Below, piece by piece: positions 37,344 through 50,651 of a DNA stretch of 64,000 nt (positions within the stretch are counted from its first letter, which is position 1; the number at the start of each line of letters is the position of its first letter). The DNA comes from Halocaridina rubra (Eukaryota; Arthropoda; Malacostraca; Decapoda; Atyidae): NCBI GenBank assembly GCA_037179515.1, contig JAXCGZ010007666.1, positions 1-64,000 of the forward strand, given 5' to 3'. The notes under the pieces are model-generated. The model did no database searches. It was not told the origin of the DNA and saw nothing but the letters and a program-made list of their open reading frames with translations. The position numbers were made by a program, and so were the translations under genes.

Positions 37344-39200
37344 TGCAGAGATTGAAAAAGTGAAGAAAATAAATCACAAGCACAACGTATCAATAAGCAC
37401 AACGTGAACGGCGCACACGTGAGTTAGACTGAACGAGTGAGGCGAGACAATGGAAGATGGTGGGAGAACCAAACTTCAATGAAAAAGCCAATCAGACCCC
37501 ATGATACAGATCTCTCACTCTTTCAGCCAATAGCATTCTATGAACTATCTCACGTAGGTGCAAGCCTTTGTCCGAAACGCTGATACCGGTATTGTATTTT
37601 ACATGGTGCAATACTGTTAGTATTTATGTTTTTTACTATTTTTTACTGTTTTATTATTCTTAGACTAAGAAATACGTTTTTTTTAAATCAAAAAAATCAT
37701 GAAACTACTGGAAATTTTAATATATATGCTAGCTCACGTAGGTGCGACCCCAATACATTGTACGCTATTGGACAGTATTTCACATGATACAATACTGTGA
37801 GTTATATGTCTAAATTTATGTTTTTTACTATATTTTACTGTTTTATTACTCTTAGGCTAGGAAATACTTGTTTTATCAATAAAACAATGAAAATTTTAAA
37901 ATGTACTATCTCACGTAGGTTCGACCCTTTTCGTTTTCCGAAACGCTGATACTGGTATCGTATTTTACATGGTGCAATACCGTTAATATTTATGTTTTTT
38001 ACTATTTTTTACTGTTTTATTATTCTTAGGCTAAGGAATACGTTTTTTTATCAATAAAATCATGAAACTACTGAAAATTTTAATATACAGTGTTACCCCG
38101 CTGTATCGCGCTTCTTGGTTCGCGGTCTCACTCTATTGCGTTTTTTTTTTTTTTTATAAATTATTATTTTCTTTTATGGGTATACGCAAAAATATTAAAA
38201 TATGGAAAAAAAAAATTTCAGTATTTTCATTTTTTTATTGAAAAAAAAAATTTCAGTATTTAATTGATAAAAAAAAAAAATATTTCCCAGCCTACAAATA
38301 ATAAAACAGTAAAAAAATTGTAAAAAACATAAATTTAGATATACGTACGTACAGTATAACTCACAGTACAGGGTATTACATCATGCAAAACAGTGTCCGA
38401 TAGCGTACAATGTATTGGGGTCACAGCTACGTGAGCTAGCATATATATTTATATTTCCAGTAGTTTCATGATTTTATTGATAAAAAAAAACGTATTTCTT
38501 AGCCTAAGAATAATAAAACAGCAAAAAATAGTAAACAGTATTGCACCACGTAAAATACGATACCGGTATCAGTGTTTCGGAAAACGCAAAGGCTCTCACC
38601 TACGTGACCTAGTGAATATTAAAATTTTCATTATTTTATTGACAAAACAAGTATTTCCTGGCCTAAGAATTATAAAACAGTAAAAAATAATAAAAAAAAA
38701 CATATAAAGTACTAAAAGTACTTTTACCATGTAAAATACGATACCGTTATCAACGTTTCGGAAAACGAAAAGGCTCTCACCCACGTGACCTAGTGAATAT
38801 TAAAATTTTCATTATTTTATTGATTAAACAAGTATTTCCTAGCCTAAGAATAATAAAACAGTAAAAAATAATAAAAAACATAAAGTACTAACAGTATTTC
38901 ACCATGTAAAATACGATACCGCTATCAAGGTTTCGGAAACGAAAAGGCTCTCACCTACGTGAGATAGTTCATGGAATGCTATTGGCTGAAAGGTCGGGAG
39001 ACAACGAATCACAGAATTGTTTTTCAATATTTTCTGTATCATGGGGTCTGATTGGCTTTTTCATTGCAGTTTGCTTTTCCCTCTAATTTCCAATGTGCCG
39101 CCTCACTCGCTCAGTCTAACTCTCGTGTGCGCCGTTCTCGTTGTCCTTACTAATACGTTTTGCTTGTGATATTTTTTACTCGCATATTAAAACCTTTGCA

Positions 39201-40969
39201 ATGCCTCCCAAGCATCCTTCATCTTCTAAGGCTTCTTGTAGAGAGCCTAAGCGGCAAAGGAAAATGTTAACCATTGTAGATAAAGTGAAACTCTTAGATA
39301 TGTTGAAAGAAGGAAAAAAGTTTGTGGATGTCGGCTGCTATTTTGGCCTCAATGAATCTACTGTGCGTTACATAAAAAAGGACGAGGCAAAGATCAGGAA
39401 AACAGCGAGCATTTCTTTTAATAAATCGGCGAAGAGGCTCGTATCACCCCGCAATAAGGCAGTAGTGCGCATGGAAGCTGCTTTGGCCCTGTGGATTGCT
39501 GATTGCAGAAAAAAAAACATCAGCTTAGACACCAATAGCATACAAACAAAGGTGAAGAAGCTGTACGAGACATTCGCTGCAAATGAACACGATGACGACA
39601 GTGGCGACCGTGGAGAGGAGGGGAGAGAAGAAGATATCGACGACCCACAACCAGGACCCTCCAGCGATTCTCCATCGAGGATACAACCGTTCGTTGCTAG
39701 CAGGGGATGGTTCTTTAGATTTCAAAAACGCTATGGCCTAAAGAGCGTTTCAGTTTATGGCGAGGCTGCCTCTGCAGATACAGCTGCCGCAGAAAATTAC
39801 GTCAAGAATGACTTCAAGAAAATTGTCGCCGAAGGGGAATATGTTCCTGAGCAAGTCTTCAACATGGATGAGACTGGGTTATTTTGGAAGAGAATGCCAT
39901 CTCGCACTTTTCTCTTCAAGGAAGAAGCTAAAGCCCCGGGATTTAAAGCGCACAAAGATCGCGTTACCCTCATCATGTGCCGGAATGCTGCGGGCTTCAT
40001 GTTAAAGCCCGGGCTTATCTACAAGTCAAAGAACCTAGGGCTTTGAAGAACAAGAATAAGAATCTGCTGCCAGTGTATTGGATGCATAACCCCAAGGCCT
40101 GGATCACGAAATGCCTCACATTGGACTGGTTTTACCAATGCTTTATCCCTCAGGTAAAACTTTATCTTATGGAAAAAGGCCTTGAATTTAAAGTCCTTCT
40201 TTTGATGGATAATGCTGGTGGCCACGCAACCAAGCTCCAATATGACGGTGTTCAAGTTGAGTTCCTGCCGCCGAATACGACGTCACTGATTCAGCCTATG
40301 GATCAAGGCGTTATTCGTGCGTTCAAGGTCCTATACACACGAAATGCCCTGGCGAACCTAGTTGATTCCATGGATTCGGACAAGAACTTCTCATTGAAGA
40401 CTTACTGGCGTAATTACACGATTGCCACATGCCTACAAAATATTCAGAAAGTAATCAAAGAGATGAAGTCGGCCACAATCAATGCCAGCTGGAAGAAATT
40501 GTGGCCCGAAATCATCCACGACTACGAGGGATTTGCTCCTGTCGAGGTGCAGAAGGCGGCAGTTGCGAAAGCTGTGAAGTTGGCTGCATTGCTAGGAGGA
40601 GAAGGCTTTAAAGATATGACTCCCGAAGATGTGAATGAACTGATTGACTGCCACTCGCAGCCTTTGAGTGATGAAGACTTGGATGAAATGACGAAATCAG
40701 TGAGCGAAGAAGAGGAAGAACTTGAGGAATCGCACGAACCAACTGAAGAACCTGGCCTTACACTCGAACGTTTGGCGGCCATGTATGAACATTACAAAGC
40801 ACTCCAACAACTCTCGCAGGAACATGACGAAAATATGGTTCGTTCGGTGACCTTCTGTAATTTTCTCGACGATGCCATGACTCCTTACCATGCCATGTTC
40901 CAACAAATGAAGAAACAACAACAGCAACTCCCCATTACCATGTTCTTCCCCCCAAAAAAGCAGCCGTAA
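39201..40969 (+). pseudogene. Tigger transposase, one frameshift from intact (copy B)
   Basis: The reading frame runs from ATG 39201 to TAA 40967-40969 with a single one-base loss at about 40034 (ACCC in A and C is ACC here). Expected length about 589 residues. Domains: basic N-terminus, CENP-B/pogo HTH (residues ~15-70), second HTH region (~75-190, with SRGWFFRFQKRYGLK), DDE domain with Asp codons at 39867, 40208 and 40301 (30 residues between the last two), acidic SEEEEELEE stretch and tail ending FPPKKQP. All three catalytic Asp are present. If the missing base is a sequencing error, the gene could be functional. Confidence 0.93.
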
Positions 40970-41029
40970 AGCTTTTATTGCCTGTGAAATAGTTTCCTCC
41001 GGGGTCAAGAATGATGATCATCACCTCAT

Positions 41030-42170
41030 TCACGGTAAGTTTACCTATCATGTATAAATGTATGTCACGTCATTATCACCTCATTCACCGTAATTTTATC
41101 TATCACTTTCATAAATATTTACGTTGCTTGCTGTTATTTATAATGTAAATGGTGTTTTTTTAACAGTGCAGGGAGGGTTTATACAGTACGTAAACGAAAA
41201 AATAATTGTAAATGAGTATGTATGTCACGTCATTATCACCTCATTCACCGTAATTTTATCTATCACTTTCATAAAAATTTACGTTGCTTGCTGTTATCTA
41301 TAATGTTAAGGGTGTTTTTTTTTAACAGTGCAGGGAGGGTTTATACAGTACGTAAATGAAAAAATAATTGTAAATGAGTATGTATGTCACGTCATTATCA
41401 CCTCATTCACCGTAATTTTATCTATCACTTTCATAAAAATTTACGTTGCTTGCTGTTATTTATAATGTAAAGGGTGTTTTTTTAACAGTGCAGGGAGGGT
41501 TTATACAGTACGTAAACGAAAAAATAATTGTAAATGAGTATGTATGTCATGTCATCATCACATTCACGGTAAGTTTTCCTATCACTTTCATAAAAATTTT
41601 CGTTGCTTGCTGTTATCTATAATGTTAAGGGTGTTTTTTTTAACAGTGCAGGGAGGGTTTATACAGTACGTAAATGAAAGAATAATTGTAAATGAGTATG
41701 TATGTCACGTCATTATCACCTCATTCACCGTAATTTTATCTATCACTTTCATAAAAGTTTACTTTGCTTGCTGTTATTTATAATGTAAAGGGTGTTTTTT
41801 AACAGTGCAGGGAGGGTTTATACAGTACGTAAACGAAAAAATAATTGTAAATGAGTATGTATGTCACGTCATCATCACATTCACGGTAAGTTTTCCTATC
41901 ACTTTCATAAAAATTTACGTTGCTTGCTGTTATCTATAATGTTAAGGGTGTTTTTTTTAACAGTGCAGGGAGGGTTTATACAGTACGTAAATGAAAAAAT
42001 AATTGTAAATGAGTATGTATGTCACGTCATTATCACCTCATTCACCGTAATTTTATCTATCACTTTCATAGAAATTTACGTTGCTTGCTGTTATTTATAA
42101 TGCAAAGGGTGTTTTTTTAACAGTGCAGGGAGGGTTTATACAGTGTAAACGTAAAAATATATTAAAATAT
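41030..42170 (+). repeat. 160-bp tandem array in the 3' UTR of Tigger B
   Basis: About seven units with ATGTCACGTCATTATCACCT, GTTGCTTGCTGTTATTTAT and CAGTGCAGGGAGGGTTTATA. Alternate units differ in a higher-order way (CATCACATTCACGGTAAG versus TTATCACCTCATTCACCGTAA), which suggests growth by unequal exchange of two-unit blocks. Confidence 0.92.
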
Positions 42171-42931
42171 CTATGTACATATAGGCGGATCCTACTTCGC
42201 GGATTTCCTGGTTCGCGGTGGGTCCCGGAACCGAACTACCGCGATAAGTTAGGCAACACTGTATATGCTAGCTCACGTAGGTGCGACCCCAATACATTGT
42301 ACGCTATTGGACAGTATTTCACATAATACAATACTGTGAGTTATATATCTAAATTTATGTTTTTTACTATTTTATTACTCTTAGGCTAGGAAATACTTGT
42401 TTTATTAATAAAATAATGAAAATTTCAAAATGTACTATCTCACGTAGGTTCGACCCTTTTCGTTTTCCGAAACACTGATACTGGTATCGCATTTTACATG
42501 GTTCAATACTGTTAGTATTTATGTTTTTTACTGTTTTATAATTCTTAGGCTAAGAAATAAGTTTTTTTTATCAATAAAATCATGAAACTACTGGAAATTT
42601 TAATATATATGCTAGCTCACATAGGTGCGACCCCAATACATTGTATGCTATTGGACAGTATTTCACATGATGCAATACTGTAAGTTATATATCTAAATTT
42701 ATGTTTTTTACTATTTTTTACTGTTTTATTATTCGTAGGCTGTGAAATAATTTTTTTTCATCAATTAAATAATAAAGAAAATTTTCAATAAAAAAATTAA
42801 AATACTGAAAATTTTTATTTTTTTAATAAATACCCCCCCCCCCAAAAAAAAAAAACAAAAAAAATTGCCAAAAAATATTGCGGTACAGTGATTTCGCGAG
42901 GCAAGAAAGGCGATAGAGAGAAGGATCACTG

Positions 42932-43040
42932 TATACCCTGTTCCTTTTTTCCGTGTTTTTTTAACCGCGAAATTGCAAAAACGCCCCCAAAAAATAAGAG
43001 TGAAAAAATACGAAATTCGCGAATAACGCCCATGCAAAAA
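42932..43040. mobile_element. Terminal fragment of a second pogo-like family
   Basis: CCCTGTTCCTTTTTTCCGTG and AACGCCCCCAAAAAATAAGA match 4262-4380. It abuts the TA at the end of the Tigger derivative. Confidence 0.5.
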
Positions 43041-43079
43041 TATTTTAAATTACTTTTTTCATTTTAGTAAAAATTGACC

Positions 43080-43600
43080 CCCTTGGAGGCACTTTTCCGC
43101 CACCCTCCTCCTCTTCTACTGCTTAATGCGATCGGATATTATGAAGAAAGCTGAAATAAAGCATTAAAAACAAACAGCAAACATATTTGCAAGATAATAT
43201 CGTCAGGGAAATAGCGTGTGAGGGTGCATCAGCTGATACAGAAGTAGCAAAACATTTGCCGATAGAGGTTCGTTCTCCCGTATCCTCCTCCTCTTCTACC
43301 GCTTAATGCGATCGAATATTATAAAGAAAATTTTAAAAAAGCATTAAGAAAAAATAGCAAAGAAATTTTCGATATAATATCGTCAGGGAAATAGCATGCG
43401 AGGGTGCATCAGCTGATACAGTGTGACAAAACGTTTGCCAATAGTGGTTCGTTTTCCTGCATCCTCCTCATCTTCTACTGCTTAATGCGATCGGATATTA
43501 TGAAGATAATGGAAAAAAAAGCATTAAGAACAAACAGCAAACATACTTTTGATATAATATCAAGGAAATAGTGTGCTAGGGTGCATCCTCGTCCTCACCG
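43080..43600 (+). pseudogene. Triplicated remnant of a second Tigger-like transposase
   Basis: Three ~180-bp units (anchors at 43111, 43291 and 43470). Each plus-strand frame reads REIACEGASADTEVAKHLP, resembling the SADTEAA segment that precedes the first catalytic Asp in Tigger proteins, and then SSSSSTA with a stop. So the deletion joined the mid-protein to the C-terminus before tandem growth. Decayed and non-functional. Confidence 0.55.
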
Positions 43601-43810
43601 CCACCATCAGTGTTGCCAGAATAGATGAATGAGAGAAATGATAAATATAAAAAATATACATGTAAGCTGGTAAGTTATTTCAAGTATGTTAAAGATGAAG
43701 TACATTTTTATTTAACTTACAGTACTACCATCTTGTAATTAATATATATCTTAAAATGTACCATACATTTGAAAATAAAAACATCTGCTTTATCTGGTAA
43801 CACTGGCCAC
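43601..43810. other. Target DNA left of the Gypsy element
   Basis: Unassigned; the sequence ends CCAC, which is repeated right of the element. Confidence 0.5.
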
Positions 43811-44105
43811 TGTACAAACGTACAAATTGTAAATAATATTTTTTATCAAAATATGTATTTATTGTAAATAGGTAATCATTTAGTAATTATCAAGTTAATT
43901 TAAAGTTGTATTTAATGGGTCAATAATTACTCTTGGGTTGTTTGTAACTCCTCCCACTGAAATAGCTGTACATATAAATAACCCTGAATTTGATAATTAA
44001 ATCAGTTCAATATTCTGCTTGTATTGGTGAACATCCTCTTTTATATATTAAGTAAAATAACTCTTGCTTTCCATTTGAAGTAGTGAAGTAACTACAGTCA
44101 TTACA
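43811..44105 (+). repeat. 5' LTR
   Basis: Starts TGTACAAACG, ends GTCATTACA. Holds a TATA-like CATATAAATAACC (about 43993-44005) and AGTAAAATAA near the 3' side. Confidence 0.95.
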
Positions 44106-44143
44106 TTGGTGACCCCAAAGTGTTTCTATCTCTCACCCACGCC

Positions 44144-44900
44144 ATGACAGACATCAAACCTTCTACAGTGGCAACAGACCTTATTGCTAACTTCAAACTA
44201 CCGACGTTCTCCACCATCGACGCCCACATCTGGTTCCGACGTGCAGAAATACAATTATGTTTAAAGAGGATCACAAATTCCGGAACACAAGCTGATCATG
44301 TTTTATCATCCATTCCTGACACACTCTTTCCCCAGATATCAGACTGGTTGGAATCCCAGGGTGACAATGCCATCGCATACCAAGACTTGAAAACCTTCCT
44401 CTTGAAGAAATTTTCTCCATCTCCAGAAAAAAACAGGCATTAGGTGATCAGCGCCCTTCTGACGCACTTGCTGAGATGAGAGCTATTGCCCATCCTCCTC
44501 CCGACAGTTCGGGTACCAGTCAGACAATAGATGTACTCCTCGCACTTTGGATACAGCGTCTTCCTGAATCTGCTTGTGCTGCAATCACAGATTTTTCAAC
44601 TTTCGATGATGCAGCTCTGGCAGCCCATGCAGACAGTCTTCTCGATGCACACAATGCAGCTAGTCGTCCACCAATATTGCCAGCACACCTCTTAACATTA
44701 CCAATATCAATCACATGTACTCCAGCCCTCCAGACAAAGCCATCACTGCTGCCACATCTTCATCTCGATCATCATTCTACAACAATGCCCTTACACGACC
44801 TCGAGCTAAAGAAATTACCTCATATTCTCACAAAAGACTGGGTGTCACGTCCAAACTCTGTTACTATCACGCCCGCTTTGGTCACGCTGCAAAAAACTTG
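44144..44900 (+). pseudogene. Gypsy gag remnant
   Basis: Starts MTDIKPSTVATDL at 44144. Reads a capsid-like segment (FSTIDAHIWFRRAE; LFPQISDWLES), shifts frame near 44430-44445, continues LAEMRAIAHPPPD...ALWIQRLPES and shifts again near 44700-44720. The nucleic-acid-binding motif reads CYYHARFGHAAKN, a Cys/His knuckle variant typical of arthropod Gypsy polyproteins, with the final Cys lost to a shift. Confidence 0.8.
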
Positions 44901-44908
44901 CTTTAAGG

Positions 44909-45109
44909 TTGTCGCTGCCTGCGGCAGTTTCTGTCTCAATTAATGTTTTCTTCCTAGTTGATTCCATTACAGGTATCAAATTCTTGGTTGACACAGGTGC
45001 CTGCAGGTCTCTCATCCCAAAGTCCATGGTCCACAGTGGTTGTAGTCCAGGTACTGACAACAAATTGGTAGCTGCCAATGTGGATACAAAGTTCTCCAGT
45101 TATCCTTAG
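44909..45109 (+). pseudogene. Gypsy aspartic protease remnant
   Basis: Motif FLVDTGACRSLIP at about 44982-45020, with the DTG catalytic triplet; a stop follows at 45107-45109. It would have processed the polyprotein. Confidence 0.8.
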
Positions 45110-45389
45110 TCAACAGAACTTTCACGTGGAAATTTATTATTGCAGATGTTTCTCTACCTCTCATTGAAGCTGATTTTCTTGTACATTTCCATCTCCTCAT
45201 TGATGTCGCCAATCGCCGCCTCGTGGACACCAACACCTTATCCTCAATTGCCATTGTTACGGCACCTGCTGACCTCACTCTTCACATATCTAATGGCCAA
45301 GATGATTACTCCTTCCTGCAGTCTACATATCCTGAAGTTTTCAAACCAGAACTTTGCCTATCTTCCCGCACACCTGCAAGTCATGGTAT

Positions 45390-46330
45390 TTTCCATTTCA
45401 TACGAACTTCAGGTCCTCCAGTATTCTCAAAGTTTCGTCGGCTGTCTCCAGAAAAACTCACCACAGCAAAAAAGGTCTTCAAGGAAATGGAAGAAATGGG
45501 TCTACGTCAAAAGGCATCCAGCCCATGGGCATCCCCATTGCACATAGTAATAAAAAAGGACGGCACACTACGACCCTGCAGCGACTACAGGTGATTGAAT
45601 ATTATGACAGAACTTGATCATTACCCTCTCCCTAACATTGCTGATGTCACGACATACCTACATGGGGCCAAGATATTTTGCAAACTGGACTTGCTCAAAG
45701 GTTACTATCAAGTCCCTATGAATCCTGGAGACATTCCCAAGACAAGCCATAACCACTCCCTTTGGAACATATACGTTCAACTACTCTTGCTTCGGCCTCA
45801 GATACGCCGGAGTCACTTTTCAACGCATGATGGATGGGATTTTGGGTGACCTACCCTTCTGTGTTGCTTATGTGGATGACATCCTAGTTTTCTTTTCTAA
45901 TCAAGACACCCACACCAAACACCTCCACCAAGTTCTTGAACGTCTACGCTCTGCTGGTCTCATCGTCAAGCACGTCACGTGTGTATTTGGAGTCAAAGAA
46001 GTAGAGTTCCTGGGACACTGTATCTTCTCCAAGGGTGTCCTTCCCCTCCCAGAAAAAGTAACCGCCATCCAGACATTCCCTAAGCCTACTACTATCAAGG
46101 CCTTGCAAGAATTTGTAGGAATAGTCAACTATTACCATCATTTTTTACCAAACATTGCTTCAGTAATGACTCCACTATATACAGCACTGGCTAGAAAAGA
46201 AAATCACTATCCTGGGGCCCTGCCCAAGAAGATGCCTTTAATGCTGCCAAAAAAGCTCTTTCTGCTGCAGCCCATCTTAACTTTCCAACACCTGGTCTAC
46301 CTCTCATCTTGTCTACTGATGCCAGCAATA
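45390..46330 (+). pseudogene. Gypsy reverse transcriptase remnant
   Basis: Segments in different frames: FSKFRRLSPEKL and SSPWASPLHIVIKKDG (to 45594), then DHYPLPNIADVTTYLHGAKIF, DLLKGYYQVPM, and from 45827 CVAYVDDILVF with the catalytic YVDD box intact, EFLGHCIFSKGV and TPLYTALARKE. Frame breaks near 45594, 45750, 45830 and 46200. Confidence 0.9.
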
Positions 46331-46740
46331 CTGCAGTGGGAGCTGTCCTCGAACAGATTAATCATGGAGTTAGTCAACCAATCGCCTTCTTCAGTAGAAA
46401 GCTTACTCCTGCTGAAACCCATTATTCCACCTTCGACAGGAAGCTTCTTGCTATTTATTCCGATGTCCACCACTTCAAGCATTTTCTCGAAGGTGTCTCA
46501 TTTACTATCCAAACGGACCACCTTCCACTTGTCCACGCTTTTACCAAGCGAACAGATGCATGTTCCGCAATACAACAAAGACACCTCTCTACTACATACG
46601 AGTTTAACTGTACTTTGCAACATGTCTCGGGAAAAAGGAATCCTGTCGCTGATGCATTTTCAAGAAACACTATTTCATCCATATGCCTTGCTTCGACTAC
46701 AGACACCTTGCAGAACTACAGATACAAGATCCTGAAACGC
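46300..46740 (+). pseudogene. Gypsy RNase H remnant
   Basis: STDASNTAVGAVLEQ, FFSRKLTPAETHYSTFDRKL and FTIQTDHLPLVHA carry the expected D-E-D residues. The tether HVSGKRNPVADAFSRN closes the domain. Open in one frame from 46309 to 46791. Confidence 0.9.
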
Positions 46741-46887
46741 AATCTTGTCGTACATCACTCACATCTCTTCAATGGAAAGATTTACCAATAGACGAACAAG
46801 CGACCACCATCTTGTGTGACGTGAGTTCAGGATGACCTCGCCTCTGGATTCCTCAGCCTCTTCGACGGCACGTATTGCAACTTATTC

Positions 46888-47928
46888 ATGGACGTTCTCA
46901 TCCCTCCAGCCGATCAACTGCTATGCTCCTCAAGAAAAAAATTCATATGGCACGGAATAACAAAACACGCTAAATCTTGGCCCCGCTCCTGCTTGTCATG
47001 TCAAACTTCTAAAATCCACCGACATACTGAATCTGGAATTGGTACTTTTCCTCAGCCACAAAAACGTTTTTCCCATGTCCATGTTGACATTGTGGGACCT
47101 CTTCCTCCATCAGAAAACAACAAATACATATTCATAATATTGGACAACTCAACCCGATGGCCCGAGGCAGTGCCCATGAAAGAGGCCACTGCCTCCTCCT
47201 GTGCTTCTGCCTTCCTATCTGCCTGGATCTCAAGGTTTGGCATCCCCGAACATATTACATCAGATAGGGGTTCCACATTTACATCCCAACTTTGGAACTC
47301 TCTCAGTCAGCTCCTTGGCTCCACAAAGCATCACACACCATCCTACAATCCAGAAGCCAACGGCATGGTTCAACACATGCACAGAACACTAGAGGCAGCC
47401 CTCATCACCCGCTGCACAAGCAATTCTTGGACACATCAACTACCTTGGGTACTCCTTGGACTCCAAACTACTCCCAATGAAGGACTTAACGTATCCTCAG
47501 ACGAGATGGTATATGGCGACCCCTTGGTGGTACCTGCGGAGTTTTTCCCAAACAACAATCACCATGAAGATCTCAATCGTCTCCGCCAGATAGTTGCAAT
47601 ATACACACCTGTAAAACAAACATACCAGAATAACGAAAAAACTTTCGTTCCACGAGACCTCAATACAGCCACCCATGTCTTCATCAGAACGGATAGTCAT
47701 CGGACGCCTCTAACGCCTCCTTACACTGGACAATATAGAGTCATACGACGACATTCAAAGGCATTCCTCCTCAACATCCGTGGCACTGAGGAGTGGATAT
47801 CCACTGACCGCTTGAAAGTCTCCTACCTTCAAGAAGATGATCCTCCTCCTATTTGTTTCTCTAGGGCAGGACGCCCTTTATGCTCTTCCAAGGGGGGAGC
47901 ATTGTACAAACGTACAAATTGTAAATAA
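46888..47928 (+). pseudogene. Gypsy integrase remnant with altered catalytic Glu
   Basis: Zinc-binding part CLSCQTSKI, core HVDIVGPLPPS (first Asp), ITSDRGSTFTS (second Asp), then YNPEANGMVQHMHR, where the usual catalytic Glu of NG(M/L)VE is Gln (codon CAA near 47370). A GPY/F-like tail (PPYTGQYRVIRR) follows, ending YKRTNCK. The upstream joint with RNase H contains stops (46790-46890). Confidence 0.9.
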
Positions 47929-48197
47929 TATTTTTTATCAAAATATGTAATTACTGTAAATAGATAATCATTTAGTATTTATTAAGTTATTTTAAAGTTG
48001 TATGTAATGGGTCAATAATTACTCTTGGGTTGTTTGTAACTCCTCCCACTGAAATAGCTGTACATATAAATAACCCTGAATTTGATAATTAACTTGGTTC
48101 AATATTCTACTTGTATTGGTGAACATCCTCTTTTATATATTAAGTAAAATAACTCTTGCTTTCCGTTTGAAGTAGTGAAGTAACTGCAGTCGTTACA
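47903..48197 (+). repeat. 3' LTR
   Basis: Starts TGTACAAACG, ends GTCGTTACA; follows the polypurine tract and precedes the CCAC duplication. Confidence 0.95.
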
Positions 48198-48289
48198 CCA
48201 CTATGCACATGACAGTGTAAGCCTGTTGCCAACCGCATAATAGAGTCCATTAATTTGTTTACTGTGCAGTAAATCTGTATATCTTTTAT

Positions 48290-50095
<1,806 letters not shown>

Positions 50096-50188
<93 letters not shown>
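50096..50188. repeat. (TA)n microsatellite
   Basis: Tigger ends on both sides; one TT interruption at about 50162. Confidence 0.97.
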
Positions 50189-50651
50189 CAGTAACCCCTC
50201 GCTATATCGCGGTTCACCTATCGCAAGTTCAGTGCATTGCAGTTTTTTTTTTTTTTTTCTTCTGGCTATATGCGAAAATATTAAAATATTAAAAAAATAA
50301 AAATTTTCAGTATTTTCATTATTTTGTTAAAAAAATTTAAATTTTCAATATTTTCATTATTTTACTGAAATATTTTTTTTTCATTATTATATTGATAAAA
50401 AAAATGGATTTCCCAGCCTAAGAATAATAAAACAGTAAGAAATAGTAAAAAAACGTAAATTGGATCATGTAACTCTGCACCACAGAAAGTACAATACCAG
50501 TATCAGTGTTTCGGAAAATACAAAGTGTCGCACCTAAGTGAGCTAGCATATATTAACATTTCCAGTAGTTTCATTATTTTACTGATAAAAAAAAACTAAT
50601 TTCTTAGCCTAAGAATAATAAAACAGTAAAAAATAGTAAATAACATAAATA

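Larger units (their letters stand above)
38088..42261 (+). mobile_element. Tigger/pogo transposon copy B (best-preserved)
   Basis: Starts CAGTGTTACCCCGCTG after TA (38086-38087) and ends GGCAACACTG before TA (42262-42263), so it shows a proper TA target duplication inside another Tigger derivative. 5' leader units 38280-38960, promoter-like block 38960-39200, transposase 39201-40969, seven-unit 160-bp array 41030-42170, 3' TIR 42180-42261. Being nested and least decayed, it is probably the youngest full copy here. Confidence 0.92.
36873..42931 (-). mobile_element. Internally deleted Tigger derivative (type 2), split by Tigger B
   Basis: Two parts, 36873-38087 and 42262-42931, join across copy B: the left part ends ...CTACTGAAAATTTTAATATA and the right part resumes TATGCTAGCTCACGTAGG, as seen uninterrupted at 37715-37740. 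On the minus strand the element has a 5' TIR at 42931, leader units, a transposase stub (37343-37113) and 3' units, but no 3' TIR. Confidence 0.75.
43811..48197 (+). mobile_element. Gypsy-type LTR retrotransposon, complete ends, defective genes
   Basis: 295-bp LTRs at 43811-44105 and 47903-48197, both TG...CA, about 14 differences by eye (about 95% identity). The 4-bp target duplication CCAC is at 43807-43810 and 48198-48201. A primer-binding site (TGGTGACCCC) begins 1 nt after the 5' LTR; a polypurine tract AGGGGGGAGCAT lies at 47891-47902. The order gag, protease, RT, RNase H, integrase is that of Metaviridae (Gypsy). Every region carries frameshifts, so it is an old, dead copy; LTR divergence implies some age. 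Confidence 0.95.
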
